Assembly (NCBI GenBank): GCA_001661515.1
Contig: LUVW01000048.1
Location: 10,256 to 74,255 of the forward strand
Origin: Capniomyces stellatus
Taxonomy: Eukaryota; Kickxellomycota; Harpellomycetes; Harpellales; Legeriomycetaceae
DNA: 64,000 bases
Direction of reading: 5' to 3'
Positions 15,267-25,668 of the stretch are shown here, one piece after another (position 1 is the first letter of the stretch; the number at the start of each line of letters is the position of its first letter). The translations under genes were made by a program, and so were the position numbers. The notes under the pieces are model-generated. The model was not told the origin of the DNA and made no database searches. It was given only the letters and a program-made list of their open reading frames with translations.

Positions 15267-17520
15267 ATCTATGTCTTTATTTCTGGAAATATATTCATTT
15301 ACTCTATTACTAACATACAGTTCTACCACGCTTTTGTTGCCCTTTATTATATATAGTCGTATATACTAGACTTTCTTTTTTCTTTAACTGTTTCTTAAAT
15401 CCTCTTACTAAATACATATATTAATATACCCTATAACTATATACGTATTACTATCTAAGCTGCCCTCAAATCACTCATTCAATAGTGACTTGGCTTGTCT
15501 GACGTCTGCTGCTTTGTGGTTGATTGGCGTATCTCCACTTGGGTGCCACATTAACAATTTCATTATTTTTGAACATCTTTAAGGAATGTGATCGAGTGTT
15601 TTTTTTTTCTTTTCATGTTTTCTTTTTTCTATTTACCACTACTATCCAACTCGAAGAAATATTAAACTAAACTAAAAACACAATTAGGCACTTTGGGGAT
15701 CTTCTTGCTCTTTATATACCCTCCTCCCACGAGAATTTAGAGGAATAAGTTTAACCTTCATAACTTCTTTGCTTTCATTTGAATTTTATTCAAGCTAATT
15801 TTGATTCCCACATGACCTACTCGGGAATACCACATTATGTTATCCAATCTACTTTAGCTATGAGATTTTATATTGCTAATTCCGCCTCCTATTTCGTTTT
15901 CTATCTTTGCCGATTTTACACTTTCTTGGACAGCATTCACCAACCAGCGTTCAATTGGAAATATACACTAATTCTCCTGGGAGAGAGACAGGATGAAACT
16001 GAAGGGAAAATGTCGAGTAAAGACATCAAATCAACACGGCGGATAAAAGTGACGGGAAAGTAAAGAGAGAGAAAAGAGAAAGAAAAAATAGAAGAAAAAA
16101 AGACAGTTCAGCATTGACATTAACGGGTGCCCAATTTAAGCCTATCCAATTAAGCAATGTTGGGTTTATACATCCTATCAATAAATTCTGATTTTGAGTT
16201 ATAACATTCTCCCACTTGACCATCACTTGACTTACTTTTGGCTTATTAAAAACAATCCCTAAATCACTCATTTTTATATTTGACTGAACCACAGTTACAA
16301 AATCATCCATTTGCTTATTTGTTTGTAATGTGTTATGTATGAGTCATTCTAACTGTAAACTTAAATAAAACAACTACCTAAAACATGTTGACCTTAACTT
16401 TTACAGCGTTGAGGTTTGTCTGCTAGATTAGCCAATATCTTACAGCAACCAGCATCATTGCACACATTTGTGAATAAAACTGGTTGACGAGTGAAGTGAA
16501 TCCCTAACTCCCCTCCCATCTTTGGACCTACCTAGCTTTTTCTTCCCCCCCCCCCTCCGCAACTACCTACTTTTGATAATCGTTGGCGTTGATGGCGAAT
16601 ATTTCATATAAAACCAGTCTAATAAGACACTTTTTTGAGTTTAGAATGTGGCGTGGGATTTAGGAACAGTAAAGTCGATATAATATGGGACAAGATGTCA
16701 ATTCTGTTGTTGCAGAGCTGATAACAACTCAATCTACATTTGTTGCAAGGTATTTTATGTTAAGAGCTTATTTTGGGAGCATGCGAGTGTCCATTGCTGC
16801 TGCCAGCCAATAGGCGCGTGATATCGCTCAAAGCTCATCCACGAGCCCTTTACAGCCAAAACGACTTTTTTTTCTTTTTTTTTTTTTATGAAACTGATTG
16901 ACATTTTGCTTTTTTTTTATTTATTGAAATTACATTTTTGCTTTATTAGCTAATTTAATATCAGGTTCGAGTATTGCTATATTTATGGTGTTAATCTTTG
17001 TAAATTAGTGATTTCTCTATTTTTTTCCATTTTAAATTCAACAAAAAATATATATATTTGTAGATTCAAGAGTTCAAACTACACAACAAAAAAGGCGCTA
17101 CTGGTAGTATATTAAAGTGCTGCACCAACTCTATATCTTTACATTTGGTCGCAATTGTATTATAAGAGCAGAAAAAATTAAACAGAAATCAGCAATTTAA
17201 ACAACGCAAAGATATACATACAGATAAAGTACATGAAGGCGATTTGCCTGAATATCAAACACACTACCACTATATCTTGCAGAAATACCACTCTGGTGTA
17301 ACAGTGTTTGTTTTAAACGGAGAAAAGGGGAAGTATACTAGTCAAGTTTACAAGGATAAACCAGGAGTTTGGCTTTAAACATACTTTAACTTTATGACTA
17401 GACTTAATTACCCTAACCAACTCTAAATTTCAAAGAACAAGAAAAGCCAAGGAATAGACAGACTTGTAGAGAGACGAGAAGAGAGGAATAGCAGTAGTAA
17501 TTGCCAGTAAAAACACAAGC
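15267..17520. other. Intergenic region containing a retrotransposon relic
   Basis: About 2.25 kb. The 16.1-16.5 kb part holds a copia-like relic on the minus strand (separate entry). The rest is AT-rich with T runs, a C run at about 16546-16555 and no ATG ORF of coding character. Confidence 0.5.
16100..16500 (-). mobile_element. Degenerate Ty1/copia-type retrotransposon 3' end (RNase H tail, polypurine tract, LTR start)
   Basis: On the minus strand, reading from about 16494, a broken frame gives QPVLFTN, then KILAN and ADKPQR. This recalls the copia RNase H stretch PxLYxDNxGAxxLAxNP. After stops and a shift comes TNKQMDDFVTVV, resembling the copia C-terminal TxKQxADxFTKxL. The frame then reaches a polypurine tract (AAGTGGGAGAA, 16217-16207) followed directly by TGTTATAAC (16206-16198), the usual order of PPT and 3' LTR start in copia elements. 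The LTR's far end, any 5' LTR and any target-site duplication were not identified. The element is dead, with several stops and no gag, integrase or intact reverse transcriptase. Confidence 0.5.
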
Positions 17521-19807
17521 ATGTCGTCAAATTTCAATTACCAATATATACTAAAGTATATTATCATTGGAAACATGGGCAAGTACTCGAACGTTACTAG
17601 AATTTATATGAATTAATACAGAGGGGAATGCAATCGATAGTAAAAAGGAGAAAGGGGGAGTTGACATGAAATGAAACGAAAGTTGTGGGAAAATTGTTGA
17701 AAGTACATATATACATGGGTGGTATCGAGTCTAAGGTTTGGGTCTGTGGTAGTGATATTTAAATGCATTTTTGAACAACTAATGTTGATAGGTTCTGGGA
17801 AAAGCAGTATCCTCAGACAATTTACAGAAAATATATTTGTAAGTTTAGCTATAATAAAAGTTGGTTGGTAGAGAGTGTTGGGGTATGAATGGTAGAGTGA
17901 ATGTTGGCAATTGCTGGACACAGCTGTAAACATAAGGAGAATGAGACAAGGCAATGGCACTGACAATCCCAATTGTGCAAAATGTTGTTGTAAATAGAGC
18001 GAGAAAACAGGGCATACGATTGGCGTTGAGTTTGGAACGCGGATAGTTGAAATAGATGAAGTTAAATTCAAGTAAGTAGATCAACAGAAATAGCCAAATA
18101 AATATATATGAGCTGCTCTGGTGAACCAGCGTAAATTTCTAGAAATAAAGCAACATTGCGCGACAAGACACCAAGACATGTATTACCAGACGGTATTCGT
18201 GTTTGGAACAAATCGGTTTAGAAAGAAGAAAAAAAAAACAACCAGCACGAAACATACTGATATTTATACATTCTGGCTGGACATACTTAGACTACAGATA
18301 TGGGACACTGCAGGTCAAGGTAACGAGTCTTGGTACAAGCAGAAATCATGATAATTGTGATTGAGTTGATTGTATTGATTGAGCAGCCGTGTAGTTTTAT
18401 TACTAATACTACTGCTATTACTAATGCTGTTGCTACTGCTATTGCTATTTCGATGTTGGTAATCAGAGAGGTTTAGGCAAGTACAGTGTTTTATTATAAA
18501 ATTTGGTTTCTACAATGACATTTTCAATACTCTATAATATGTTTAAAGAAATATGTTGGCCGTAGTTGACAAGACGGTTTCTGACTGCGGGTTTAAATGC
18601 ACAATTCCAACTTAGGTCTGTAACTCAAAGCTACTACAGAGCATCTATTGGAACAATACTTGTTTACGACATCACAAGGTAATGTTACTATATATGGGTT
18701 TGTTTTTTTAACCCGGCGTTAGTGGGATTTGTTTTGGATATAAAAAACCAATGCATTCTGCCCTTAACAGCCCAGCCAAACTGTTTGACAATCTGGACTA
18801 ACCGCTCGCTAAACAATAATAGTCGAGACACTTTTGAAAATCTGGACCGGTGGCTCGATGATGTCAGGAGACTAACGGCGCCAAACTCGGTGATTGCTGT
18901 GATAGGCAATAAGGTAAAGATAAATAAATAAATGAAAAGAAAAAACAGCTGATCTTATCCTGGCTGGACTAAAAACTGCTTGGTTCGGTTAGGTTTGCCT
19001 ATTAGAGGTGTTGTTTGACCGGACTTTAGACAAGTTTTAACTAATAACTGAGCATTTCATAAACCAAAAAGAAAAATATTATTACTGATTCCGTGATAAG
19101 CATATAAACAAATGTTAAACGAATAAACAAATATTAAATATATAAAGGCCGACAGTTCAAACAAAAGACAGGTGACGTTTGAAGAGGGGAAAAAATACTC
19201 TGACGACCGCGGCTTGATTTTTTTCGAAGCCAGTGCTAAAACGTAACCACATTTTACAACTATCGCTATCTGGATCCTTGATCCTTGATCCTTGGTTTGT
19301 TTTATTTGTATACCTTGCAGCTAAGCATTCTGTAACCTGCATGGTATTTTGTTTACAAGAAAAAGAAGAAGAAAAAAACAAAATCTTTTGGTTATTATTA
19401 TAGCGGCAATCATATAGAAGAAGCATTCATGAAAATAACCTCAAATGTTTTGGGGCTGATCAACTCGGGAGTGTAAGTTCTTGTTTCTTATTATGTATCT
19501 ATTGTTTATTTATCGATGGGCACGTTTGTTTGTCAGGGTATATGACCAACTACATATTTAGTTGGTCTACTTTTTTTTCTTTCTTTCTCCCTATTTAGCC
19601 TTGATCTTTGACCAATTTAACACACTATACTTATTTCTGATTCCTTTATTAAATAATAATATCAATAATAATGACAATAATAATAACAGAATTGACACCA
19701 GCTCGCATGATTCGGGAGTTCAAAGCAAGATAAAACCTGCTACTCAGTCGGGAAAAATCAATACTCAAAATGCCACCACTGGATATACCAAATTTGGCTG
19801 TTGTTAG
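17521..19807 (+). CDS. Rab-family small GTPase, Rab4/Rab14-like
   Basis: Prenylated membrane-trafficking GTPase. Ten exons: 17521-17578, 17792-17838, 17998-18071, 18291-18319, 18467-18476, 18616-18678, 18823-18913, 19148-19242, 19404-19472 and 19690-19807. They join in phase to 217 residues. Exon 5 is only 10 nt and is needed to give the invariant GQERFRSVT. Introns 1 and 5 both have GC donors (G|GCAAGT). G-boxes: P-loop GNMGSGKSS (17-25), switch I TIGVEFGTR, switch II WDTAGQE, NKAD and SAK. The C-terminus FGCC ends in a double cysteine for geranylgeranylation. The N-terminus NYQYILKYIIIGNMG fits Rab14, while the RAB core is also close to Rab4 and Rab2, so the subfamily is tentative. Confidence 0.88.
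18467..18476 (+). other. 10-nt micro-exon of the Rab gene
   Basis: AGAGGTTTAG between an ATCAG acceptor and a GCAAGT donor supplies part of the codons for E-R-F-R. Without it the highly conserved QERFRS motif cannot be formed, so its inclusion is strongly implied. Confidence 0.8.
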
Positions 19808-20540
19808 ACCAAAGCAGACTCGCAGACCATAAAGAGTGATCTCTTTCGCTTTTTCTTGTGTTTTTATTAGACAACAAATTTCATTTAATCCTTATAAACT
19901 ATCGTTTACTTTTTTAGCCAATTTACTACTTGTTAATCAGCCTTTGCTGCTCTAGCCGTTTAGTGTAAACAAGTCCTGAAAAATACCACACAAATACACA
20001 AACCACCCATCATTTACTTTTTGGTAAAGTACAGTGTACTTTTTTTGATGTACCCCATGTTGTGCTGCCTTAAAAGAATATGGGAATGTGATTGTGGAAA
20101 TGTACAGCAATAATCCGGCAAATTGCTGAAAATTTACCACATAAACAAATTACGACTTGATGATCAAACTTTGAAATAAAGCGAAATTGGAGAAAGTCTT
20201 TCTGTCACTTCTTTTGCAGCTTTATTGGCCTGTTATTTCTAGACTGTTTAATTTTACTTTTTTTCAATTTCTTTATCATGCTTTTTAGTGTCCTTCTCTT
20301 ATTGCTTTCATGCATTTTTTTTTTTTTTTGCACTTTACTTTTACGTTTTTCTTTTGAAAAAAAAGTAGAATAAAAACAGCAGAATTCAAATTAAAGAGGC
20401 GCTAAGTCACCTCTATCCGCTTATTATATTTCTGAATATATTTTGTCCCAGACTTGAGGATTCTGCTTTGCTTTGTGCTACTCGCTCGACAATACAGTAC
20501 CAAAGGCGGAATAAAGCAGATAGCCTGGTTGGATTTACAA
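19808..20540. other. Intergenic region
   Basis: About 0.73 kb, AT-rich with T runs. No gene recognised. The open frame extending upstream of 20541 begins at a TTG and is not used as the start. Confidence 0.5.
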
Positions 20541-21774
20541 ATGACATTGAAAGCTATCAGCCTGACTCATGTCCAATACATGAAAGGCGATCTGCTGGGT
20601 AAACTGTTTGCCTTTTCAAGCCTGCTGCCGATATTTCTTGTGGTTGCTGAAGCCACGACTTTTGTTGCTAGAAGGGAGATTGCCGGTCTGCTGTTTATAG
20701 CCGGCCAATTGTCCTGTGAGCTGCTGAATGCAATTCTCAAAAGATACATTAAAGAAAGTCGACCCTCGAGTAAGTGAACGTCCTCATTGTTTTTTGTTTT
20801 TGTTTTTGTTTTTTTTTTGTTTTTATTTAAGTAACGACATGGAGTATGCGCCATTTTTGAAAACGCTTGTTAATCGACCAGCCAAACAACCTTGGACAAT
20901 TGGCACTTTTGTTTATTTGCTAATGTACTGTTTGTCCAACTGTTGATTCAATTTTAGACTTGGGCAATGGGTACGGGATGCCCTCCAGCCACTCGCAATT
21001 TATGGGCTATTTTTTGGTATACTTTCTTATCTACATCAACCACAAGTAAGCATGCCATTCTGTTTATATATCGAATTTGTCGCCAATCTCGCACCATTTA
21101 TATTGAAGATATAATACGACTGGAATTCTTGCACTTGCAAAAGAAGTGGAAACCAATTCTAACGATACCATAAATAAACCAATAAATAAATAAATAAAAG
21201 GAAACTCGATAGAGATGAATATTATAGTGAAGAAATTTTGTTTAATTTCTAAAACTCTGCATTGTATTTATCCTTTGACTGGAATAGGACCAAAATACCA
21301 AAAGCAGAAAAGGCTGTAGGCACTTTTGCGAGCGTTGTCATTTCATTCCTTGTAGTAGTATCAAGGTATTATTTACTTATTTTTAAAAAAAAATGGTCTT
21401 GCCAGACATAACCTTTCAATTTTGCTGTTTTGAGAATTGCTTTTTTGCGCAAACTGGCAAAAGAAAAAAAGCCACACCAAAGCCACCACGCGCTGATATT
21501 CTAACTATTGGAAACACAAAAATATAGGGTTTATCTAAAGTACCACACTGCAAAACAAGTCGTGGTTGGATTCATAATTGGTGCTCTGTACGCTTATTTG
21601 TGGAACTTTTTCGTTGAGAAGATTCTGAGAGAGGGCGGACTTGTGGAAATAATCACCAACTCTTCTGTTTTAAAGTCGTTGTACATCCGCGACAGTAGAA
21701 ACATCTGCCACATCAACTGTGCAGAACACGTTTTGTCTATAGGAGCCCAACAGGCTACTAAAAAATCTAGCTAG
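20541..21774 (+). CDS. CAX4: Dolichyl pyrophosphate phosphatase (DOLPP1/Cwh8/Cax4)
   Basis: PAP2-superfamily ER membrane enzyme that removes a phosphate from dolichyl diphosphate so the carrier can be reused for N-glycosylation. Exons 20541-20769, 20958-21045, 21288-21365 and 21528-21774 join to 213 residues. The ATG at 20541 precedes the family's conserved LTHVQY segment. The PAP2 catalytic motifs are split across exons: KRYIKESRP (about 67-75), GYGMPSSHSQF, and SRVYLKYHTAKQV (about 131-143). The position that is aspartate in yeast (HNLDQV) is lysine here, and human DOLPP1 also lacks aspartate there. There are about four hydrophobic membrane segments. The C-terminus ends in KKSS without a canonical KKXX placement. 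Confidence 0.9.
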
Positions 21775-22383
21775 CCTAATTCCCGGTATTGGCAGCAACG
21801 TTTGGCTGGAAACAACCGAACCACAAATACCATCAAAAAGATTGCCACATACGCATACATATAAACATACATACACATATACACACTGCCATCTTGGTTT
21901 GTGCGACTACCAGAGTTGTATAGACCTACTGCATAGTCAGCATCTAAATTCTCTGAGCCATTTGCACCGTGTTTTTTTTTTCTCTCTTTTTAACCACTAG
22001 CTTTTGTTTTCAGCTTTAGTATTTAAGTCTGCGAGTTTGAGTTCTGCATGTTCTTAATCACAAATAAAGCATTTACAAACATTTAAAGCCATCAAAGAAC
22101 GGCGCAGTTGAAATAAAAGAGTGTGGCTTTAATGAACTGCCCATAACTGTTTCAAGTATAAAGATTAATAAGAAAGAAAAAAAGAAAGAAAGAGAAAGAG
22201 AGTTTTGCTCTGCGTATTCATAGTAGCTATAAGATATTTTATTAAATGTAGCTTGATGGTATATGATTAAACAACCAACCGTATTAAAATGTTAATAATG
22301 TTAAATTTATTTATCATAACCAGAAAAAAACACAAAGTATTAAAGAGACCTGTTTTCCAATTCAACCGATTAATTAAAAAAAA
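21775..22383. other. Intergenic region between convergent genes
   Basis: About 0.6 kb between the 3' ends of the dolichyl pyrophosphate phosphatase and uL5 genes. It has a short CATA/TACA run near 21850-21884 and a GAAA-rich run near 22170-22200. No gene seen. Confidence 0.5.
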
Positions 22384-23451
22384 TTACTTGTTTGATACGA
22401 CACCATCATACTTTTGTTTGAACCATTGGATGGTCTCATCTTTGGTAATACGATGTTGGATACCAACACGGCCGACAGCGCGCTTTCGGCGTGATACACG
22501 GAAACCGGCACGTCCCATAACAAGGTACATGTCCATACCGTAAATACCGATGCTTGGATCGTATTTGATTCCCAAATCAATGTGTTCTTGGATACCAAAT
22601 CCAAAGTGTCCTTTATCTGAGAAGTTTCTTGCACGGAGTTCGTATTCCTTTACTTTCAAACCACGCTCGAGGATCTCTTCGGCCTTTGGTCCACGGACGG
22701 TGACGTGTACTGAAATCTTTTCATTACGACGGATACCGAATGAACGGACTGTATAACGGGCCTTTGAGTAAACTGGTACTTGTCCAGTGAGCTGTTCCAA
22801 AACTTTAGCGGCACGGGTCAATCTATCACCAGATTCTCCGACGCAAATGTTCAATACCAATTTTTCGATATGCAACTCGCGCATAACGTTGGCCGCCTTA
22901 ACATTGGTTTTATCTGCAGACTATAAATTCCAAAGTCAAAATATTCGCATTTAAAATGTTAGTTTTATGTAAATCGAACTAATCAAATACAACTCTGAAT
23001 CTTCCAGTTCAAGGCTCAATAAGCCGAATTATCAAACAAGCCAAAATACGTGACACAAGATACAGCTGCCTATACAATTTAATGGATTCGAACTGGCTTT
23101 GGCGAATCCGTTTCCTCAATTAAATTAAATTGGCGATATTGTGCGATTCGATCCTCAACCTATACACTTTTACGCCTTAAACAAACCACAAGCTGCAACT
23201 ATAGTCGTAACACATTCGACTCGTATATATATATATATATACAGGCGCATGTTGTTTTTCTTTGCTAGCTTTGCGTCATTTGCAACTTGGACTGATACAC
23301 CGAAGAATGTGGTCTTTTGGCTTTAATAGCTAGTTTTGAAGGTGAATATTTGGTGCTGTTCGGATTCAACTCTAACGCACTAGGTGCTTTTGGCTTGGTC
23401 GATACTTGATCAATCTTAACAATATATGTTTATCTACTGATTACTTACCAT
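22384..23451 (-). CDS. RPL11: 60S ribosomal protein uL5 (Rpl11)
   Basis: Large-subunit protein that binds 5S rRNA in the central protuberance. Exon 1 holds only the start codon: ATG at 23451-23449 is followed at once by GTAAGT. Exon 2 is 22920-22384, entered by a TATAG acceptor and beginning TCTGCAGAT (S-A-D), as in yeast Rpl11 (MSA...). The product is 179 residues. Family blocks are all present: [78 protein letters not shown], and a basic [13 protein letters not shown] stretch. The 528-bp intron is large for this window. Confidence 0.95.
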
Positions 23452-24828
23452 TTTGGTTATTGAAAATAGTCCTATGTTCGTCTGTATTTAAGAGGAGGAT
23501 TCGACTAGTTGCTCGGCTTTTCTCACTTTTCCTAACCTTTTTTTCAAAAATTAAAAAAAAAATTCAATTGATTTAAATTCGAAAAAATGCTAGTTCAAAA
23601 TTATGTTTTTTTTTGTTGGATTTGTTGGATTTGTTGAATTTGTCAAACTTAAGCTAGCCACTATTTAGGTTACTTAGATTCAAAGTTTTTATTAATAACC
23701 ACTAATAGTCCAAGCTGGTTTCTCGAATTAGACTCACTTTTTTTTTTATTCACCAATCCAACCACCCCACCAATTGAACTTCTCAAATATTTTTTTTATT
23801 ATTTTTACAACACCACTTTTTTTCATTAAAGCAAATCACTAAGCTCTGGTTAAGATAATAAGGTTTCTGAGACTTTCATTTGTGGAATCATGCCTATTTC
23901 AGCCTACAACACTCAATTGTTATTTGGCCACCAAAACCTTAATTAGAGCACAGTAAATAACTACGACTTTAAACTAATTCAGCTTTACTAAGTTACCTAC
24001 CACATGCATCCTAAATGCTGGGACCTTGCATTTGCTTTAGGGACTAGTGTTTACTTTTTACTATTAAGCTCCAACTCCAACTCCAACTCTAGCAAATGCT
24101 TAAAGCCAAAGCCAAAGCCAAAGTCAAAGCCAAAGTCAAGAATCAACATCAATACCAACACCCGGTGTTAGTAATTATTCTTGTAATGATTTGGCCTATT
24201 CTTTTTTCGTTTTTAATACACGCAATAGATTTTGGACACGCTGATTTCACTGTTGATAACCTTTGTGCTGGGAGAGTCTTGGTTGAATTTAGCTTATACA
24301 TGGTGTACTTGGCTTGCAAATATTTTAATTTACTTGAAATATGATCATTTATTTTGTCTAATTAACTACTGTTTTCACCATCATCGCTTTTATTTTTTGG
24401 AATATAGCAGAAAGTCGTCAGTACTATTTCTGCACCATATATTCAGTTCAAATATCCATCGCCAATACTACTCGAATAAGTCGTGTTGTTAAAGTGTGGA
24501 ATTTGTAATATTAGACTACGAGCTGGCCCTTTATACGCTATTATTTATACATTTGTGTCTACAATTGTTTCATGTTTTGTTTTTAGTCGAGTCTAGTGGT
24601 AATTAAATTTATAAATAAATACACCCACATTTTAAACACATAAATCGACACAACAAAGTACTGCAATTCACAAGTATACAGTTCAGCGACCATCTAGAGC
24701 ATCATCAGTGTAAAGCCAATAGCTTTTTCTTTTTTCCTTTTTTTTAAAAAAAAAAGAGTTTATTGCTTACAAGGGGGTTTATAAAGTCTATATAATTAAG
24801 ATTGGATCAAGTGCGTTTGACAGGATCC
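23452..24828. other. Intergenic region
   Basis: About 1.4 kb upstream of uL5 and downstream of the ceramidase gene. It contains a GCCAAA/GTCAAA hexamer run at about 24100-24140 and A/T runs. No gene with coding character seen. Confidence 0.5.
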
Positions 24829-25668
24829 CTACTGAACGTGTTTTGGTTTTTTGTAAATTTTTATATAGTATATGTGCGGCCAAATAGCGCCAAGTGAATA
24901 GCTGCCTTTAGCCACAAGCTCGAGTCGAATGACAGTGATAAACAGACACATACAGTGCACAAAGTACGCCGAGAATAAATGCCACCAACCATGAAACTGA
25001 AAAACTACATTTAGTGGGAATCCAAGCCTATTTCGTGTGTTTCTCAGCTTTCCGCAGAACATATTATCTATGTTCCATAAACTGAATCCCACGCTCATCC
25101 CAGCAAACCCTAGAGCAAGCAACTGGTACACAAGCTTTTTGCACTTGCTCCCGTCAGAAATTCTTCTCGTCAAGTTGTTTGCCAATACAGCAACTGAAAT
25201 GATCAGAATGGCGAATATAACCAAGAAAACCAAAGGAATTGGTATTTTTATGTACAAAATAGTTATTAAAATGTTGATGATGACAAAAAACGCAGGTAGT
25301 TTCTTGCCATACTTCAACTCCTTTTCCGACTCAATCAACACGTACAAACAGGCAAAACATGTGTAAACCATGGGGAGTTCGTCTAGTAGCTGTGTGCTGT
25401 ATTTCAATGTAGCATGAAAGGCCGAAGAACCCAGACCTACCATAATAGCCCCTATAAAGACCGGCAGTATCCTTCTTAGTGGCCTGAGCTTGAAGCACTG
25501 GTAAACATTGACCACGCCTGATAATATCAAAAACAAGCTTGTTAGCGTGTTCCAGAACTCTGCCACATAGCTGTTAAGCATGTAGTTTTCCTCGCACCAA
25601 TCCATAGTCGAAGTTCTAGCCCCCCAGTAGTAGCTCTTTGGGTCCCGCATGCTGTCAGTAAGTATCAT
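24829..25668 (-). CDS. YDC1: Alkaline ceramidase (Acer/Ypc1/Ydc1 family)
   Basis: Seven-helix ER/Golgi hydrolase that splits (dihydro)ceramide into a sphingoid base and fatty acid. It is a single exon of 279 residues with an ATG start at 25668. The family N-terminus is clear (YYWGARTSTMDWCEENY, then AEFWNT). Next come the GSSAFHATLKY motif with the zinc-binding histidine, DELPM, a NIDNMFC segment, and the late FQFHGWWHLFSAY with the other two histidines. This is the CREST-superfamily zinc site. Several hydrophobic segments agree with a multipass protein. The basic C-terminus (KIYKKPKHVQ) is close to a dilysine ER signal but not canonical. Whether it acts on ceramide or phytoceramide cannot be told from sequence. 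Confidence 0.93.
   Translation of the reverse strand: MILTDSMRDPKSYYWGARTSTMDWCEENYMLNSYVAEFWNTLTSLFLILSGVVNVYQCFKLRPLRRILPVFIGAIMVGLGSSAFHATLKYSTQLLDELPMVYTCFACLYVLIESEKELKYGKKLPAFFVIINILITILYIKIPIPLVFLVIFAILIISVAVLANNLTRRISDGSKCKKLVYQLLALGFAGMSVGFSLWNIDNMFCGKLRNTRNRLGFPLNVVFQFHGWWHLFSAYFVHCMCLFITVIRLELVAKGSYSLGAIWPHIYYIKIYKKPKHVQ

Noticed and set aside
15779..16063. 94-codon + strand frame
   Set aside because: It begins with TTG, has no recognisable features and overlaps the putative LTR.
20454..20540. Upstream extension of the dolichyl pyrophosphate phosphatase ORF
   Set aside because: It begins with TTG. The ATG at 20541 fits the family N-terminus.
23080..23120. GATTCGAAC read as a possible tRNA T-arm on the minus strand
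   Set aside because: The flanks do not pair, and no anticodon or acceptor stem can be drawn.
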